Numbered from the stretch's first letter, positions 34,375 to 43,412 are shown. The stretch: 64,000 bases of DNA from Falsiruegeria litorea R37 (GCF_900172225.1 NZ_FWFO01000001.1:1674001-1738000); one strand, 5' to 3'. The notes: a model not told the origin generated them from the sequence alone. Numbers and translations: made by a program.

Positions 34375-34790
34375 CGTCAAAGGCGGCGGATCTTATATTG
34401 CGAAGCTTTGCGGGTCTTGAGGGGCGAATGGCTTTGACCTTTGCGTCAAAATCCGACCAAGCGCTCCGAAGCTAAGGTTTATCGTGCAGATCCAAATGTC
34501 ATGTGTGGGCCCTATGCGGCTGAATCGAAGTCGCGGCCTTCGCTCACGCAGAGAACAACTCGCGGCCGTGCAGCACACACTTCGGAACCGAAAGTTCAAT
34601 GAGATCAACGGGGTCGAAGTTCCACCCGGTCGTTTGTTGAGCGCCAGATTGCCGTCCGCTATTTGTCGCTCTGGCAGCCAGGTTGGTTGGCGGCGCGCGC
34701 TGCTCCAGTCAGGGGCGTTTCGCAGAGGCTTGAGGCCTAAGGTCGGTCCTGGCCTTAGGGATTTGAGCTCTTGTCCACTCAATCCCTGGG
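34375..34790. other. Intergenic region between rpiR and the intradiol dioxygenase
   Basis: This 416-bp stretch lies between two converging genes. Frames of 104-133 codons overlap on both strands with no ribosome binding site or recognised family. I see no strong terminator hairpin. It may be decayed coding sequence. Confidence 0.45.
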
Positions 34791-35657
34791 TCAATCTTTG
34801 GCTAGCGTCACATCGAAATTTACGTGCAGGAATGGTTCGGTAATCTTGCCAGAAAGTTCCATTCCACCAGGAAACTCTGAAGCGGGTCGTTCAACATAGG
34901 TCATCACAAGATCGTCCCGAACACCAAACACTGTGTCCTTATCCAGATAGGGATCATCGTCGGGGAAGATTTCGGTCACTAACGAGCGATACCCAGGAGC
35001 CTTGACGATGTAATGCAGGTGCGACGGTCGCCAGGGGTGACGTCCGCAGACACGCAGGATGTCCCCGACAGGCCCATCAGACGGGACCGTATATTCGACC
35101 GGTTTGACCGTGGTGAAAGCATACCGGCCCTCCGCGTCGGCCGTCATCAAGCCGTGGAAAGAGTAGGTATCTTGCTCTTCATCCTGACTGGCGTAGAGGC
35201 CATTTGGTGCCGTTTGCCAAATGTCGAGTTCCGCGCCTGCAATCGGATTGCCGTCTGTATCCCGTATGACCCCCTCGGCCAGCAGAACTGGTCCGCCGTA
35301 GTGGCGCTTCATGTCACCGCCAACCGGCAGCGGCGGTGCGCCAGAGACGTGAAATGGACCGAGTACGGACGAACTGGTCGCGTCGGGGTTGGAATGCAGC
35401 ATATCGACCAGTGACGACAGGCCCAGCACATCCGACGCCAGAACGAATTCATGCCGATCCTCGGTTTCCACAGCAGCGCAGCCTTCCAGAAACGCTATTC
35501 CGGCGCGCCATTCATCGTGTGTCAGGTGGGTTTCGCGGGCAAAGTCATGGAGGTGTTTGACCAGCGAGCCCATGATCTCGCGCATCCGTGGATCGGTGTC
35601 TTTGGACAGATACCCCATGAACACGTCGGTGATGTTATCTTTGGTGACAGAGCGCAT
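34791..35657 (-). CDS. Intradiol ring-cleavage dioxygenase (catechol/hydroxyquinol type)
   Basis: This is a 288-residue iron(III) dioxygenase that opens an aromatic ring between two adjacent hydroxyls. The four iron ligands are Tyr155 (NGLYASQ), Tyr189 (PVEYTVPSDG), His213 and His215 (PSHLHYIV); their spacing is the same as in catechol 1,2-dioxygenase (152/186/210/212). The N-terminal helical dimer domain (1-100) carries EFVLASDVLGLSSLVDML, which favours the hydroxyquinol or substituted-catechol branch. It is the last gene of an operon with a TRAP transporter, OsmC, nitroreductase and FAH-type hydrolase. Confidence 0.93.
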   Translation of the reverse strand: MRSVTKDNITDVFMGYLSKDTDPRMREIMGSLVKHLHDFARETHLTHDEWRAGIAFLEGCAAVETEDRHEFVLASDVLGLSSLVDMLHSNPDATSSSVLGPFHVSGAPPLPVGGDMKRHYGGPVLLAEGVIRDTDGNPIAGAELDIWQTAPNGLYASQDEEQDTYSFHGLMTADAEGRYAFTTVKPVEYTVPSDGPVGDILRVCGRHPWRPSHLHYIVKAPGYRSLVTEIFPDDDPYLDKDTVFGVRDDLVMTYVERPASEFPGGMELSGKITEPFLHVNFDVTLAKD

Positions 35658-35667
35658 TTTGCTCTCC

Positions 35668-36972
35668 TTAAATCAAGGCAAGGCTGAGGATCGGGAACTC
35701 GATCAGAATGAACAGCACGATCAGCATTACGAACGCAAAGGGAAGAGCTCCCATGAACACGTCCTTGAGCGATATTCGGTCATCATTGATCGTGGATTTG
35801 ATAACAAAGCAGGATATGCCCAAAGGCGGGGTCAACAGCCCGATTTCAGCTCCGACCACGGTGATGATCCCAAACCAGACCAGCGACATATCAAGGGCTT
35901 CAGCCATAGGTAGGAACAGCGGCACAACAATCAGGATGATCGAAGCCGTATCCAGCAGCGTGCCCAAAAACAGCATCAACAGCACATAAAGCAGCATGAT
36001 CGACCAGAAGGACGCCGAATTCCCCGCGAGCAAGTCCTGCAACTGATTGGGCAGTCCGGCCAGTCCCAACATTCGGCTGTAGATCGACGCCGCCGTGATC
36101 AGGAACAGGATCGCCGCGGTGATGTGGCCGGTTTCCAGCAATGCATCCCAGAAGGCTTTTGGAGACATGGACTGACGTGCGACGGCGATGACCAACGCAA
36201 CCAGCCCTCCGGCGGCGCCCGCTTCGACCGCTGTCAGCCACCCGGTGTAAATCCCGCCGAGCACGACAGTGATGATGAACAGTGTCGGAAGCGTTTTGGA
36301 GGCGACCTCGCGGCCGGACATCCATTCGGTGTCTTCGATAACACGCCCACCGACAAATGCAGGTGTAAAGCGTCCCATGACCCAGATTGCGCCAACATAG
36401 GCGATCGCCAGCATGATCCCGGGAATGACGCCTGCCAGGAACATATCGCCCACCGACTGCTCGGCGACAAAGGAATAGATGATCAGCATGGCCGATGGCG
36501 GAATGATCATGCCCAGAACCGATGATCCGGCAACCACGCCAACCGCAAAGCGCGGGTTGTATTCCTGCGCCATCATTTGCGGCACCGAAACCTTGGTGAA
36601 CACGGATGCAGATGCAATTGACGACCCGGTGACAGCAGCAAAGACGGCGTTGGCCCCGACGGTTGCCATGCCGATACCGCCTTTGACCTTGCGAAACCGC
36701 ATGGTCATGACCTCGTAGATGTCCCGGCCCAACCCGGCCTTTGAGACGATAAGCCCCATGAAGGTAAACAAAGGGATGGTTGCGAAACTGTATTCCATGG
36801 CACTGTCGCCCACCGCCACTTTCAGCAGGTTGAGCGCGAGCGTGAAGTTATCCCGCATCAGCCAGATCGACACGAACGAAACCACGCCCAGAGCAATGGG
36901 AATGTAAACACCCGCGTAGATCAGAAAAACAATGGCAACGACCGAGATCAGGCCAATTTCAATCGGCGTCAT
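35668..36972 (-). CDS. TRAP transporter large permease subunit (DctM), second system
   Basis: This 434-residue protein has about 12 membrane segments with the DctM stretches IPLFTFMGLIVSKAGLGRDIY, AVFAAVTGSSIASASVFTKVSVPQM, GSSVLGMIIPPSAMLIIYS and FLGTLLDTASIILIVVPLFLP (each shown in part). It overlaps dctQ by four bases and precedes the dioxygenase gene by 10 nt. Confidence 0.94.
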   Translation of the reverse strand: MTPIEIGLISVVAIVFLIYAGVYIPIALGVVSFVSIWLMRDNFTLALNLLKVAVGDSAMEYSFATIPLFTFMGLIVSKAGLGRDIYEVMTMRFRKVKGGIGMATVGANAVFAAVTGSSIASASVFTKVSVPQMMAQEYNPRFAVGVVAGSSVLGMIIPPSAMLIIYSFVAEQSVGDMFLAGVIPGIMLAIAYVGAIWVMGRFTPAFVGGRVIEDTEWMSGREVASKTLPTLFIITVVLGGIYTGWLTAVEAGAAGGLVALVIAVARQSMSPKAFWDALLETGHITAAILFLITAASIYSRMLGLAGLPNQLQDLLAGNSASFWSIMLLYVLLMLFLGTLLDTASIILIVVPLFLPMAEALDMSLVWFGIITVVGAEIGLLTPPLGISCFVIKSTINDDRISLKDVFMGALPFAFVMLIVLFILIEFPILSLALI

Positions 36973-37520
36973 TGTTCAGCCTCGTCATGTTCAGGAGTGC
37001 GGACAAGCTGTGGTCGGTCCTGCGCTGTGATGACCTTGATCACGAAGATCACGCAGGCAAGCGCAGTGCCACATGCGATAACCAATTTGACCGGCCACCA
37101 GGGTAAAGTAAAAAGACCGGGCACGCCGAAGTAGTCTTGCGTTTCCCACATGTGCAGGAATTCCGGGAAGGTAATGTAGGCGATCAATCCCATGAAGATC
37201 GCTGAGATCGCGTTGATGATGCGTCTCAGGTTGGCGGTCAGGCCGGGGCGGCGATGGTGCAGCAGGTTCAAAAATCCGTCCGAACGCGTCAGCCGGTCAA
37301 CTCTGACCACATCCGCCAGCTGCAGAAAAACGATCATCACGACGGAAAATTGCACCATTTCGTAGGTGCCACGCAGGGGGGCCGAGAACAGCCCGCGCGC
37401 AATGACGTCGACATTCAGGATGACCACCAACGCAAGGACGACGAGCGTACCCAGAGCGTTGGCGGCGATTGCGATTGAGTTGGCGACCCGTGACAGGCCA
37501 GCGACTGCGGTCTTCAGCAT
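36969..37520 (-). CDS. TRAP transporter small permease subunit (DctQ), second system
   Basis: This is 183 residues with four membrane helices. Landmarks are VLALVVILNVDVIARGLFSAPLRGTYEMVQFSVV (in parts) and the C-terminal LPWWPVKLVIACGTALACVIFVIKV. It is 29 nt downstream of dctP and overlaps dctM by four bases. Confidence 0.9.
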   Translation of the reverse strand: MLKTAVAGLSRVANSIAIAANALGTLVVLALVVILNVDVIARGLFSAPLRGTYEMVQFSVVMIVFLQLADVVRVDRLTRSDGFLNLLHHRRPGLTANLRRIINAISAIFMGLIAYITFPEFLHMWETQDYFGVPGLFTLPWWPVKLVIACGTALACVIFVIKVITAQDRPQLVRTPEHDEAEQ

Positions 37521-37549
37521 ATTAGGCCCTTTCTTGGGTCGCCGGGTGG

Positions 37550-38623
37550 TTACTTGGCTGTCCAGTCACGGACACCGGTGAAACCAGCATCCTGAAGCTT
37601 GCCAAGATAGGCGGCCAGTATTGCGTCGCCTTGTTCGCCGTTTTCATTCAGCGTGGCCGCCCATTCCTGCGCAACATTCGGCATGGCGTTGGCCCAGGCC
37701 GTGCGCTCTTCGTCCGAAACTTCGACAATTGTGCCTCCGGCTTCGGTATAGGCGTCCCGTGAAGCCGCTGCGCGGTCCATAGCGATACCAGCCACGTGAT
37801 CCCTGTAGTCGATGGCGACGGCCTTCAGAACGTCTTTGACTTCATCTGGCAGCTTTGCCCAATAGTCAGAATTCACAGTGATCGTCTTGGAGTTTACGGC
37901 CCCCAAGTCAGCTTTGAGCATGTAAGGAGCCACTTCGGCGATCTTGAATGTCTTGGCGGCTTCGGGCCAGAGCATCGCACAATCAACCAGACCGGTTTGG
38001 ACCATGTTGTAAAAGTCTGTCAGCCCTCCACGAACGCCAGCCGCATCTTTGATGCCCTCAAGATAGCGCAGGTTTAGGCCTGCACCGGCAATCTTGCGCC
38101 CTTCCAGGTCCGAGACGGCAGCAATCGGTTTCGAGCAAAAGATCTGATAGGTGTCCAGAACAACACCCGTTGCCAGATAAACCTGGTTCTGCGCGGCGAA
38201 CTCATTTTGCATTGCCGGAAATTCGCGCGCGATTTCATCCACAGCCTTGGCCACGGCGCGCGCGTCTGTTGCAACGAATGGCGTCGAACCTGAAATGCCC
38301 TGGCTCGGCAGTTTCGAAGAATGGAAGATGGTTGTGACGATGCCAATGTCGCCAAGGCCCAGCTGAATCCCTTCCAGAACGCCTTTTGGCTTTACGATGG
38401 AACCGCCATAGTTCTCTTGCCAGTTCATCTTGTAATTGCCGGCCTCGGCCAGCCGCTTGTCCACTTCTGGGATGAAGAAGTTGGTGAATTCTTTCACCCA
38501 CAATGCCCGGTCCGGGTAGCCGTCGATGACAACGGCAGAAATGGTTTCTTCTGCTGCGGCGGGCAGCGCCATTGCGCCTGCAAGAGCAGCGCCCATAAGG
38601 CTGCGTTTGGTCCAGTTTTTCAT
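37550..38623 (-). CDS. TRAP transporter solute-binding protein (DctP), second system
   Basis: This is a 357-residue receptor with a Sec signal peptide (RSLMGAALAGAMALPAAA, cut near 24). The body has the DctP pattern KPKGVLEGIQLGLGDIGIVTTIFH and DLEGRKIAGAGLNLRYLEGI. Cys residues in FCSKPIAA and LVDCAML could be structural. Because the operon also encodes an intradiol dioxygenase, an aromatic acid or a related hydrophobic acid is a reasonable guess for the ligand (inference). Confidence 0.9.
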   Translation of the reverse strand: MKNWTKRSLMGAALAGAMALPAAAEETISAVVIDGYPDRALWVKEFTNFFIPEVDKRLAEAGNYKMNWQENYGGSIVKPKGVLEGIQLGLGDIGIVTTIFHSSKLPSQGISGSTPFVATDARAVAKAVDEIAREFPAMQNEFAAQNQVYLATGVVLDTYQIFCSKPIAAVSDLEGRKIAGAGLNLRYLEGIKDAAGVRGGLTDFYNMVQTGLVDCAMLWPEAAKTFKIAEVAPYMLKADLGAVNSKTITVNSDYWAKLPDEVKDVLKAVAIDYRDHVAGIAMDRAAASRDAYTEAGGTIVEVSDEERTAWANAMPNVAQEWAATLNENGEQGDAILAAYLGKLQDAGFTGVRDWTAK

Positions 38624-38660
38624 TTCTCTCCTCCCAGAAAGTCAGATCTTTTGTCTTTTA

Positions 38661-39119
38661 TTAGTTGGTTTTGACCCAGTTGACGGTCAGGTCCGTGCCT
38701 GCCGCTTCAAAAAGTTTTGCGATGGCACAATATTTGGCCGTCTCTTCGCCCACGCGTGTCAGCTCCTCTTGACCGGCGGGGGTGTCACATTTCACGGTGA
38801 GTTCGATGTCGGGAAACGGGACATCGATCTCTTCCTCCATCAGGACGCCGCGTCGATCCAACCTGCATTTCGCGTCGATTGTCACCGTGCCAAGATCAAT
38901 GCCCAACCGGTGTGCATTCTTGTGTCCGATGACGTTGGTACAGGCGATCAGGGCCGCCATCGCGGTTTCGGTCGGAGACGGGCCAAGATTTGTTCCGCCC
39001 CGTTCGACGGGTTCGTCGACAATCACATCCAGATCGCGAATTGGGATTTCAGTGCGCGCATGTGTCGGGCATTGCGCTGTCGTGCGGTACGTCACCACAG
39101 GTTTTATTTTCATGGCCAC
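38661..39119 (-). CDS. OsmC-family protein
   Basis: This is a 152-residue OsmC/Ohr-type protein. The two reactive cysteines are Cys60 (ALIACTNVIGH) and Cys131 (AKYCAIAKLF), with the region TNLGPSPTETAMAALIAC typical of the family. OsmC/Ohr proteins reduce organic peroxides, but other members occur in catabolic operons with unclear roles. It lies 37 nt before dctP and 12 nt after the nitroreductase gene. Confidence 0.9.
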   Translation of the reverse strand: MAMKIKPVVTYRTTAQCPTHARTEIPIRDLDVIVDEPVERGGTNLGPSPTETAMAALIACTNVIGHKNAHRLGIDLGTVTIDAKCRLDRRGVLMEEEIDVPFPDIELTVKCDTPAGQEELTRVGEETAKYCAIAKLFEAAGTDLTVNWVKTN

Positions 39120-39131
39120 AGCGTCACCTCT

Positions 39132-39797
39132 TCATGCATAGGAACAGACCCTTTCGAATGGAAACCGCGGCAGTTTTTGGAACAAACCGGTTTCATCCGC
39201 GTAGCCCAGATTGCACAGAAAGTTTGATTTGAGCGTTGTCCCCGCAAAGAACTCGTTATCGACGATCTCGTTGGAAAAGCCTGACATGGCGCCAACGTCC
39301 AACCCCACGGCGCGGGCGGCAATCATGAAATATGCGCCTTGCAGCGTGCCGTTGCGATAGGCCGTGTCCGCCACATAGTCCGGGTTGTCCTCGAACAATG
39401 GCCGACGATCTTCGTGCGGGAAGAGAAAGGGCAGTTCCTTCCAGAAGTCCAAATCGTGGGCAATGATCGCCGTGACTGGAGCGCCCATCATCTTTGACAC
39501 GTTCTTTGGTTTCAGCGATTTGGCCAGCCGCGCTTTGCCCTCGGGGCTTTTCACGAAGATGAAGCGTGCCGGCAGCGTGTTCATGCTGGTCGCGCCGTTG
39601 ATTGTGATGTCATAGATTTCTTCAAGCAGCGCGTCAGAAACGGGCCTGTCTGTCCACGCGTAATGCGATCTGGACTCGCGCAGGATCAGGGCGATTGCGT
39701 CATCCGACAAACGCGGAATCCGCTTGTGCAGATCGCGGTGATCCTGTTGCGCCTTGGCGCGAAGTGCCTCCAGCTCTGCCCCGGTTGGCGCGCTCAT
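39132..39797 (-). CDS. Nitroreductase family protein (RutE-like)
   Basis: This is a 221-residue FMN-dependent oxidoreductase. The N-terminal RSHYAWTDRPVSDALLEEIYDI, NGATSMNTLPARFIFV and the C-terminal FLCNLGYADETGLFQKLPRFPFERV resemble RutE/malonic-semialdehyde-reductase-like members of the nitroreductase family. The ATG at 39797 shares four bases with the stop of the FAH gene; 18 further residues upstream would overlap that gene. It may reduce an aldehyde or enone in the aromatic pathway (inference). Confidence 0.9.
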   Translation of the reverse strand: MSAPTGAELEALRAKAQQDHRDLHKRIPRLSDDAIALILRESRSHYAWTDRPVSDALLEEIYDITINGATSMNTLPARFIFVKSPEGKARLAKSLKPKNVSKMMGAPVTAIIAHDLDFWKELPFLFPHEDRRPLFEDNPDYVADTAYRNGTLQGAYFMIAARAVGLDVGAMSGFSNEIVDNEFFAGTTLKSNFLCNLGYADETGLFQKLPRFPFERVCSYA

Positions 39798-40687
39798 GCT
39801 GCGGCCACCTTTGATTTGGCATCTTTCTCGTCGATGACTGGGCTGGCGCAAATGCCGATGCCTTCGATTTCGATCTCAACAGTTTCGCCCGGCTTCAGCC
39901 AACGGGGGTTGGGCTTCTTGGCGTGTCCAACTCCCGGAGGCGTCCCCATTGCAATCAAGTCGCCCGCTTCAAGGGTCGTGTATTCCGAAACGGTGGCGAT
40001 CACCTTGCGGACGTCCCAGATCATGTTGGCGGTGTTCGAGCTTTGCAGGATCTCCGATCCAACCCGGCTTTCGATCTTCAGGCCAGATGCGCCTTCGGGC
40101 AGGTCATCCGGTGTCACCGTAAACGGTCCGATGGCGCCTGTGTCGTCAAAGTTCTTGCCCGGTGTCCACTGGTGCGTCTTGCGCTGGTAGTTTCGCACAG
40201 AGCCGTCGTTGAAAATGGTGTAGCCGAATACATGATCCAGCGCGTTCTGCTCCGAGATATGGCGACCGCCTTTGCCGACAATCAGCATTAACTCAGCTTC
40301 GTAATCCAGCTGATCCGAGCAGGACGGGCGCACCATCGGCTGACCGGCGGCCATGATCGAGTTTTTTCCGCGCATAAACAGTGCGGGATATTCGGGGATG
40401 TCGTACCCGCCTTCCTTGATGTGATCCGTATAGTTCAGACCCATGCAAATGATCGTACCAGGGGCCGCGACAGGCAGGGCTGGCGTGATCGAGGACACAG
40501 GCACATTGTCCGCTGCGGCGATTTTGGCGGCCAGTGAGTCGGCCAGCCCCGGATTCGTGATCAAACCCATCAGGTCAGAGCCAACGGTAGGGTCCAAAGC
40601 CGTTAAATTTACAGCATTTTCGCCATTCACAGCAAAAACCGCAGTGCCCTCAGAAGTGTCTCCGACCAGGTATTTCATCTTCACCAT
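39794..40687 (-). CDS. Fumarylacetoacetate hydrolase (FAH) family protein
   Basis: This is a 297-residue metal-dependent C-C hydrolase, isomerase or decarboxylase of the FAH fold. Markers are IICMGLNYTDHIKEGG (about 80), YPALFMRGKNSI, the acidic ligands in DYEAELMLIVGKGG (about 131-144) and GTPPGVGHAKKPNPRWL. Two starts are possible, 40687 and 40678; neither has a strong ribosome binding site. It is the first gene of the seven-gene minus-strand operon and may act on the ring-opened product of the dioxygenase. Confidence 0.92.
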   Translation of the reverse strand: MVKMKYLVGDTSEGTAVFAVNGENAVNLTALDPTVGSDLMGLITNPGLADSLAAKIAAADNVPVSSITPALPVAAPGTIICMGLNYTDHIKEGGYDIPEYPALFMRGKNSIMAAGQPMVRPSCSDQLDYEAELMLIVGKGGRHISEQNALDHVFGYTIFNDGSVRNYQRKTHQWTPGKNFDDTGAIGPFTVTPDDLPEGASGLKIESRVGSEILQSSNTANMIWDVRKVIATVSEYTTLEAGDLIAMGTPPGVGHAKKPNPRWLKPGETVEIEIEGIGICASPVIDEKDAKSKVAAA

Positions 40688-40762
40688 CCATATCAGTTCT
40701 CTTGATTTTTGCCGATAATTTTGCAATATGTCAAATAATATCGATATTTTTGGAGAGCGAAG
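40688..40762. promoter_or_regulatory. Divergent promoter region with AT-rich palindrome
   Basis: This 75-bp AT-rich spacer separates the FAH-to-dioxygenase operon from the YciI-like gene. It holds the perfect 12-bp dyad AATATCGATATT (40737-40748) and, next to it, TTTG-N8-CAAA at about 40721-40735. One of these is the likely site for the GntR protein encoded two genes away. Confidence 0.5.
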
Positions 40763-41149
40763 ATGGTGGCCTGGGCAGACTACAAATCAGAAGCAAAGAG
40801 GCGTGGGGCTCTTGCATTCGAGCTGTACGTTGCGCACAGCACGCCCGCCAAAGCGCCCGAAGATGTTAAAGCGTCGCTTGCCGATCATCTGGCCTATCAG
40901 GCGCAGCTAGAACGTGCAGGGCAGTTGGCTTTTGCCGGACCGATGTCGGATGAAACCGGTGAACATATGCAAGGGGTTGGCCTGATCATCTATCGAGCTG
41001 ACAGTCTTGAGGCCGCGCGGAAGCTGGCCGAGGGCGACCCCATGCACAAAAGCGGGGCGCGCAGCTTTGTTCTGCGCCGCTGGATGATAAACGAAGGTTC
41101 GCTGAACCTTTCAGTTGGTCTATCGACTGGAACGAGTGCCCTCAGTTAA
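40763..41149 (+). CDS. YciI-like protein
   Basis: This is 128 residues with the YciI-like ferredoxin-type fold, which is related to muconolactone isomerase. The pattern is VKASLADHLAYQAQLERAGQLAFAGPM, then DSLEAARKLAEGDPMHKSGA and a final basic strand (in parts). GGAGAG lies 6 nt before the ATG. Its place opposite a ring-cleavage operon makes a role in handling a lactone or small ring product plausible. The last 25 residues are of low complexity. Confidence 0.85.
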   Translation: MVAWADYKSEAKRRGALAFELYVAHSTPAKAPEDVKASLADHLAYQAQLERAGQLAFAGPMSDETGEHMQGVGLIIYRADSLEAARKLAEGDPMHKSGARSFVLRRWMINEGSLNLSVGLSTGTSALS

Positions 41150-41190
41150 GAGACCCCAAAGTTTGCGCATTCAAAAAGGAACAGTCGGAT

Positions 41191-41856
41191 ATGGACGCCA
41201 TGCTTGATACCGAGGGCAAAGAGACATCAGCCACTCAAAGTGCGTATCGAAGGCTGCGCGAGATGATCCTGACAGGTGAACTCCCCCCGGCGCAGAAGCT
41301 TAAGATCGAGCAATTGCGTGGGTTGCTGGACACCGGCGCAAGCCCGGTTCGCGAGGCCTTGAGCCTTTTGACATCCGATATGTTGGTAGAGCGCATTGAC
41401 CAGCGTGGGTTCAGGGCTGCGCCTGTCAGCAAGAGCAATTTCGAAGAAATTCTACTTTTGCGCTGCAACCTTGAGGAAACCGCCCTGCGTGCGTCTATCG
41501 CCAATGCTGATGAAGATTGGGAAGACAGACTGGTTTTGCGTCACCACCATATGAACAAGGCCAGCCAAAGAAAGGCGGACGATTTTGAAGACGCACACAA
41601 AGCGTATCACATGGCTTTGTTGGATAATGCGAACCTGCCGGTGCTGTTGCGATACTGCTCACAACTTTACGATCTGAACATTCGATACCGTTATCTGGCG
41701 GCCCATGGGCCCAGCTACGGAAAGCGGGATATCGCGGCCGAACATCAGCATATTCTGGACGCTGCCTTGGATCGCGATGCGGACCGGGCAACCCGGCATT
41801 TGCTCGATCATTATCGTCGGACGGGGGAATACCTGAGCAGTCAGATGGAGCCCTGA
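41191..41856 (+). CDS. GntR-family transcriptional regulator, FCD domain
   Basis: This is a 221-residue regulator. The winged helix-turn-helix (about 10-80) has ATQSAYRRLREMILTGELPP, GLLDTGASPVREALSLLTSD and VERIDQRGFRAAPV. The FCD domain (about 85-210) includes AHKAYHMALLDNA and AAEHQHILDAALDRDADRATRHLLDHY (in parts) with the metal-binding histidines. The Ser/Arg of the typical LSRTPVREA motif is replaced by LDTGASPVREA. It follows the YciI-like gene by 41 nt and probably controls the divergent operon. Confidence 0.9.
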   Translation: MDAMLDTEGKETSATQSAYRRLREMILTGELPPAQKLKIEQLRGLLDTGASPVREALSLLTSDMLVERIDQRGFRAAPVSKSNFEEILLLRCNLEETALRASIANADEDWEDRLVLRHHHMNKASQRKADDFEDAHKAYHMALLDNANLPVLLRYCSQLYDLNIRYRYLAAHGPSYGKRDIAAEHQHILDAALDRDADRATRHLLDHYRRTGEYLSSQMEP

Positions 41857-42029
41857 CAACGCAACGGAACCGGTTTTCCGTGATCGCTTGAGGCAATTGC
41901 CGGACAACCCGAGCAACAGGCGCGGCAAAGGTGACAAAAGATCCATTGCGGAACTGTTCGAGGGGCATTTGTCTGCCGAAGGAAAAGCCTCGGGCGAAAC
42001 TTTGGTCTTGAGCGGCAAAGAGGGCAGGG

Positions 42030-43097
42030 ATGGCAAGCAAGTACAGTGCGGATACGGAACGGGTGGCGGTGGACGCCGCACAGGCCGGGGCAATGGTGCG
42101 GGGCATCATGGCGGCCAAGGGTTGCCCTGACGACATCGCCAGCGAGGTGGCGGAACATCTGATCGACTCGGACTGGTCCGGGGTGGAGTCTCACGGTGTG
42201 TGGCGCATCCTGCCTTATGCCGGGTATTACGACAGCGGGTACCTGAAGGCCGACGTGCGGCCCGAATTGAAACAGAATGCCCAAGGCGCCTGGATCGTGG
42301 ATGGTCATGGTGGCATTGGCATCCCCGCGATGCGTATTGCCACACAGGATGTTGTGACACGTGCCAAGGCAGGCGGGCTGGCAGCGATTGCCTTGCAGAA
42401 CGTCGGACACACCGGACGGCTGGGGGCTTTTGCCGAAGAGGCCGCCAAACAAGGCTGTCTGATGATCATCATCGGTGGAGGAGGGCGCGAGAACTGGCGG
42501 CTGGTGGCCCCATACGGGGGGCGCAAGGCGCTGATGTCCACAAACCCTTATAGCATCGGCATTCCCGGTGGGGACCGTGGGCCTGTGGTGGTGGATTTTG
42601 CCACCTCTGCTGCGGCGGCGGGGTGGGTTTATGGCGCCAAGATCGCGGGCGCGCATCTGCCCGAAGGGGTGTTGATCGACAAGGCGGGCGAACCCACCAC
42701 CAACCCGCAGGACTATTTCGACGGCGGCGCGATCCTGACGGCGGGTGGGGCCAAGGGCTATGCGCTGTCCGTGGCCGCCGAGATGATCGCCGAGGCGCTT
42801 CTGGGGCCTGCGACGACGGAATGCAACTGGCTGATGCTGGCGATGGATTGTTCGCTCTATCGGGAACCCACACAGATGCAGAGCATCGCCGAAGACATCC
42901 TGGATGAGTTTCGCAACTGCCTTCCGGCGGCAGGGTTCGACAAGGTGGAAATCCCCGGAGAGCGAGAGGCCGAAGCAAGGAATCGCAATGCGGGGCAACC
43001 GGTCCATCTGCCGCTGGCGACATGGGCGCAGATTGTCGAGCTGGCGGATGCGCTGGATGTGATTGGGGGGAAAGCGGGGGCTCCCGCCCGTCGTTGA
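42030..43097 (+). CDS. Ldh family oxidoreductase (malate/L-lactate dehydrogenase type)
   Basis: This is a 355-residue NAD(P)-dependent dehydrogenase of the MdhL/YlbC/ureidoglycolate type, unrelated to classical LDH. Markers are SGVESHGVWRILPYA (about 50), ALQNVGHTGRLGAFAEEAA (about 121), PYGGRKALMSTNPYSIGIPGG and VVDFATSAAAAG. The natural end is probably near VELADALDVIGG (residue 346); the last residues (KAGAPARR) and the stop codon are provided by the dispersed repeat that begins at 43076. The substrate is unknown. Confidence 0.9.
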   Translation: MASKYSADTERVAVDAAQAGAMVRGIMAAKGCPDDIASEVAEHLIDSDWSGVESHGVWRILPYAGYYDSGYLKADVRPELKQNAQGAWIVDGHGGIGIPAMRIATQDVVTRAKAGGLAAIALQNVGHTGRLGAFAEEAAKQGCLMIIIGGGGRENWRLVAPYGGRKALMSTNPYSIGIPGGDRGPVVVDFATSAAAAGWVYGAKIAGAHLPEGVLIDKAGEPTTNPQDYFDGGAILTAGGAKGYALSVAAEMIAEALLGPATTECNWLMLAMDCSLYREPTQMQSIAEDILDEFRNCLPAAGFDKVEIPGEREAEARNRNAGQPVHLPLATWAQIVELADALDVIGGKAGAPARR

Positions 43098-43298
43098 TGT
43101 TCCCGAGGAAACATCGCCTCCCGTTGGGCCGAGCCTCGCTTCGCTCGGCGGTTGCGTCTGAAAGTAGCTGTCGCCAACCGTATCTGCAGCTGCGAGCGCC
43201 TGGGCGGGACCGCGCCGAGCGACAAGCGAGGCGCCCGGCCCAAGGCCGTTAGCGGTGCTGGCAAAGCCAGGATCGCTCGGGTGCGGGAGCGCTCCCGG
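43076..43298. repeat. Dispersed structured repeat, copy B (inverted relative to copy A)
   Basis: Its left end, CTCCCGCCCGTCGTTGATG, and the block CCTCCCGTTGGGCCGAGCC recur in the other two copies, and the right part matches copy A on the opposite strand (GGCGCCCGGCCCAAGGCCGT). Hairpins include GCCGAGC-N8-GCTCGGC at about 43128-43149 and the end palindrome GGGAGCGCTCCC. The repeat lies between converging genes and overlaps the end of the Ldh gene by about 22 bp. Confidence 0.85.
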
Positions 43299-43325
43299 AT
43301 CACTGCAACATCACTGGACACAATA

Positions 43326-43400
43326 GCGCCCGCTCCGGAAGGAGCGGGCGCTGGCGCATGTCTTCGCGCCTTCTCGCGGAGACCAATCATACTCCGCGAG
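43326..43400. terminator. Two strong hairpins between converging genes
   Basis: GCGCCCGCTCC-GGAA-GGAGCGGGCGC is an 11-bp stem with a 4-nt loop at 43326-43351; CTCGCGGAG/CTCCGCGAG (9 bp, loop of 10) is at 43373-43400. Neither has a T-run. They lie just before the stop of the minus-strand aminotransferase gene and after the repeat, so they may stop transcription from both sides. The rest of 43098-43412 is repeat copy B and has no gene. Confidence 0.6.
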
Positions 43401-43412
43401 TGTTCGTGATCC

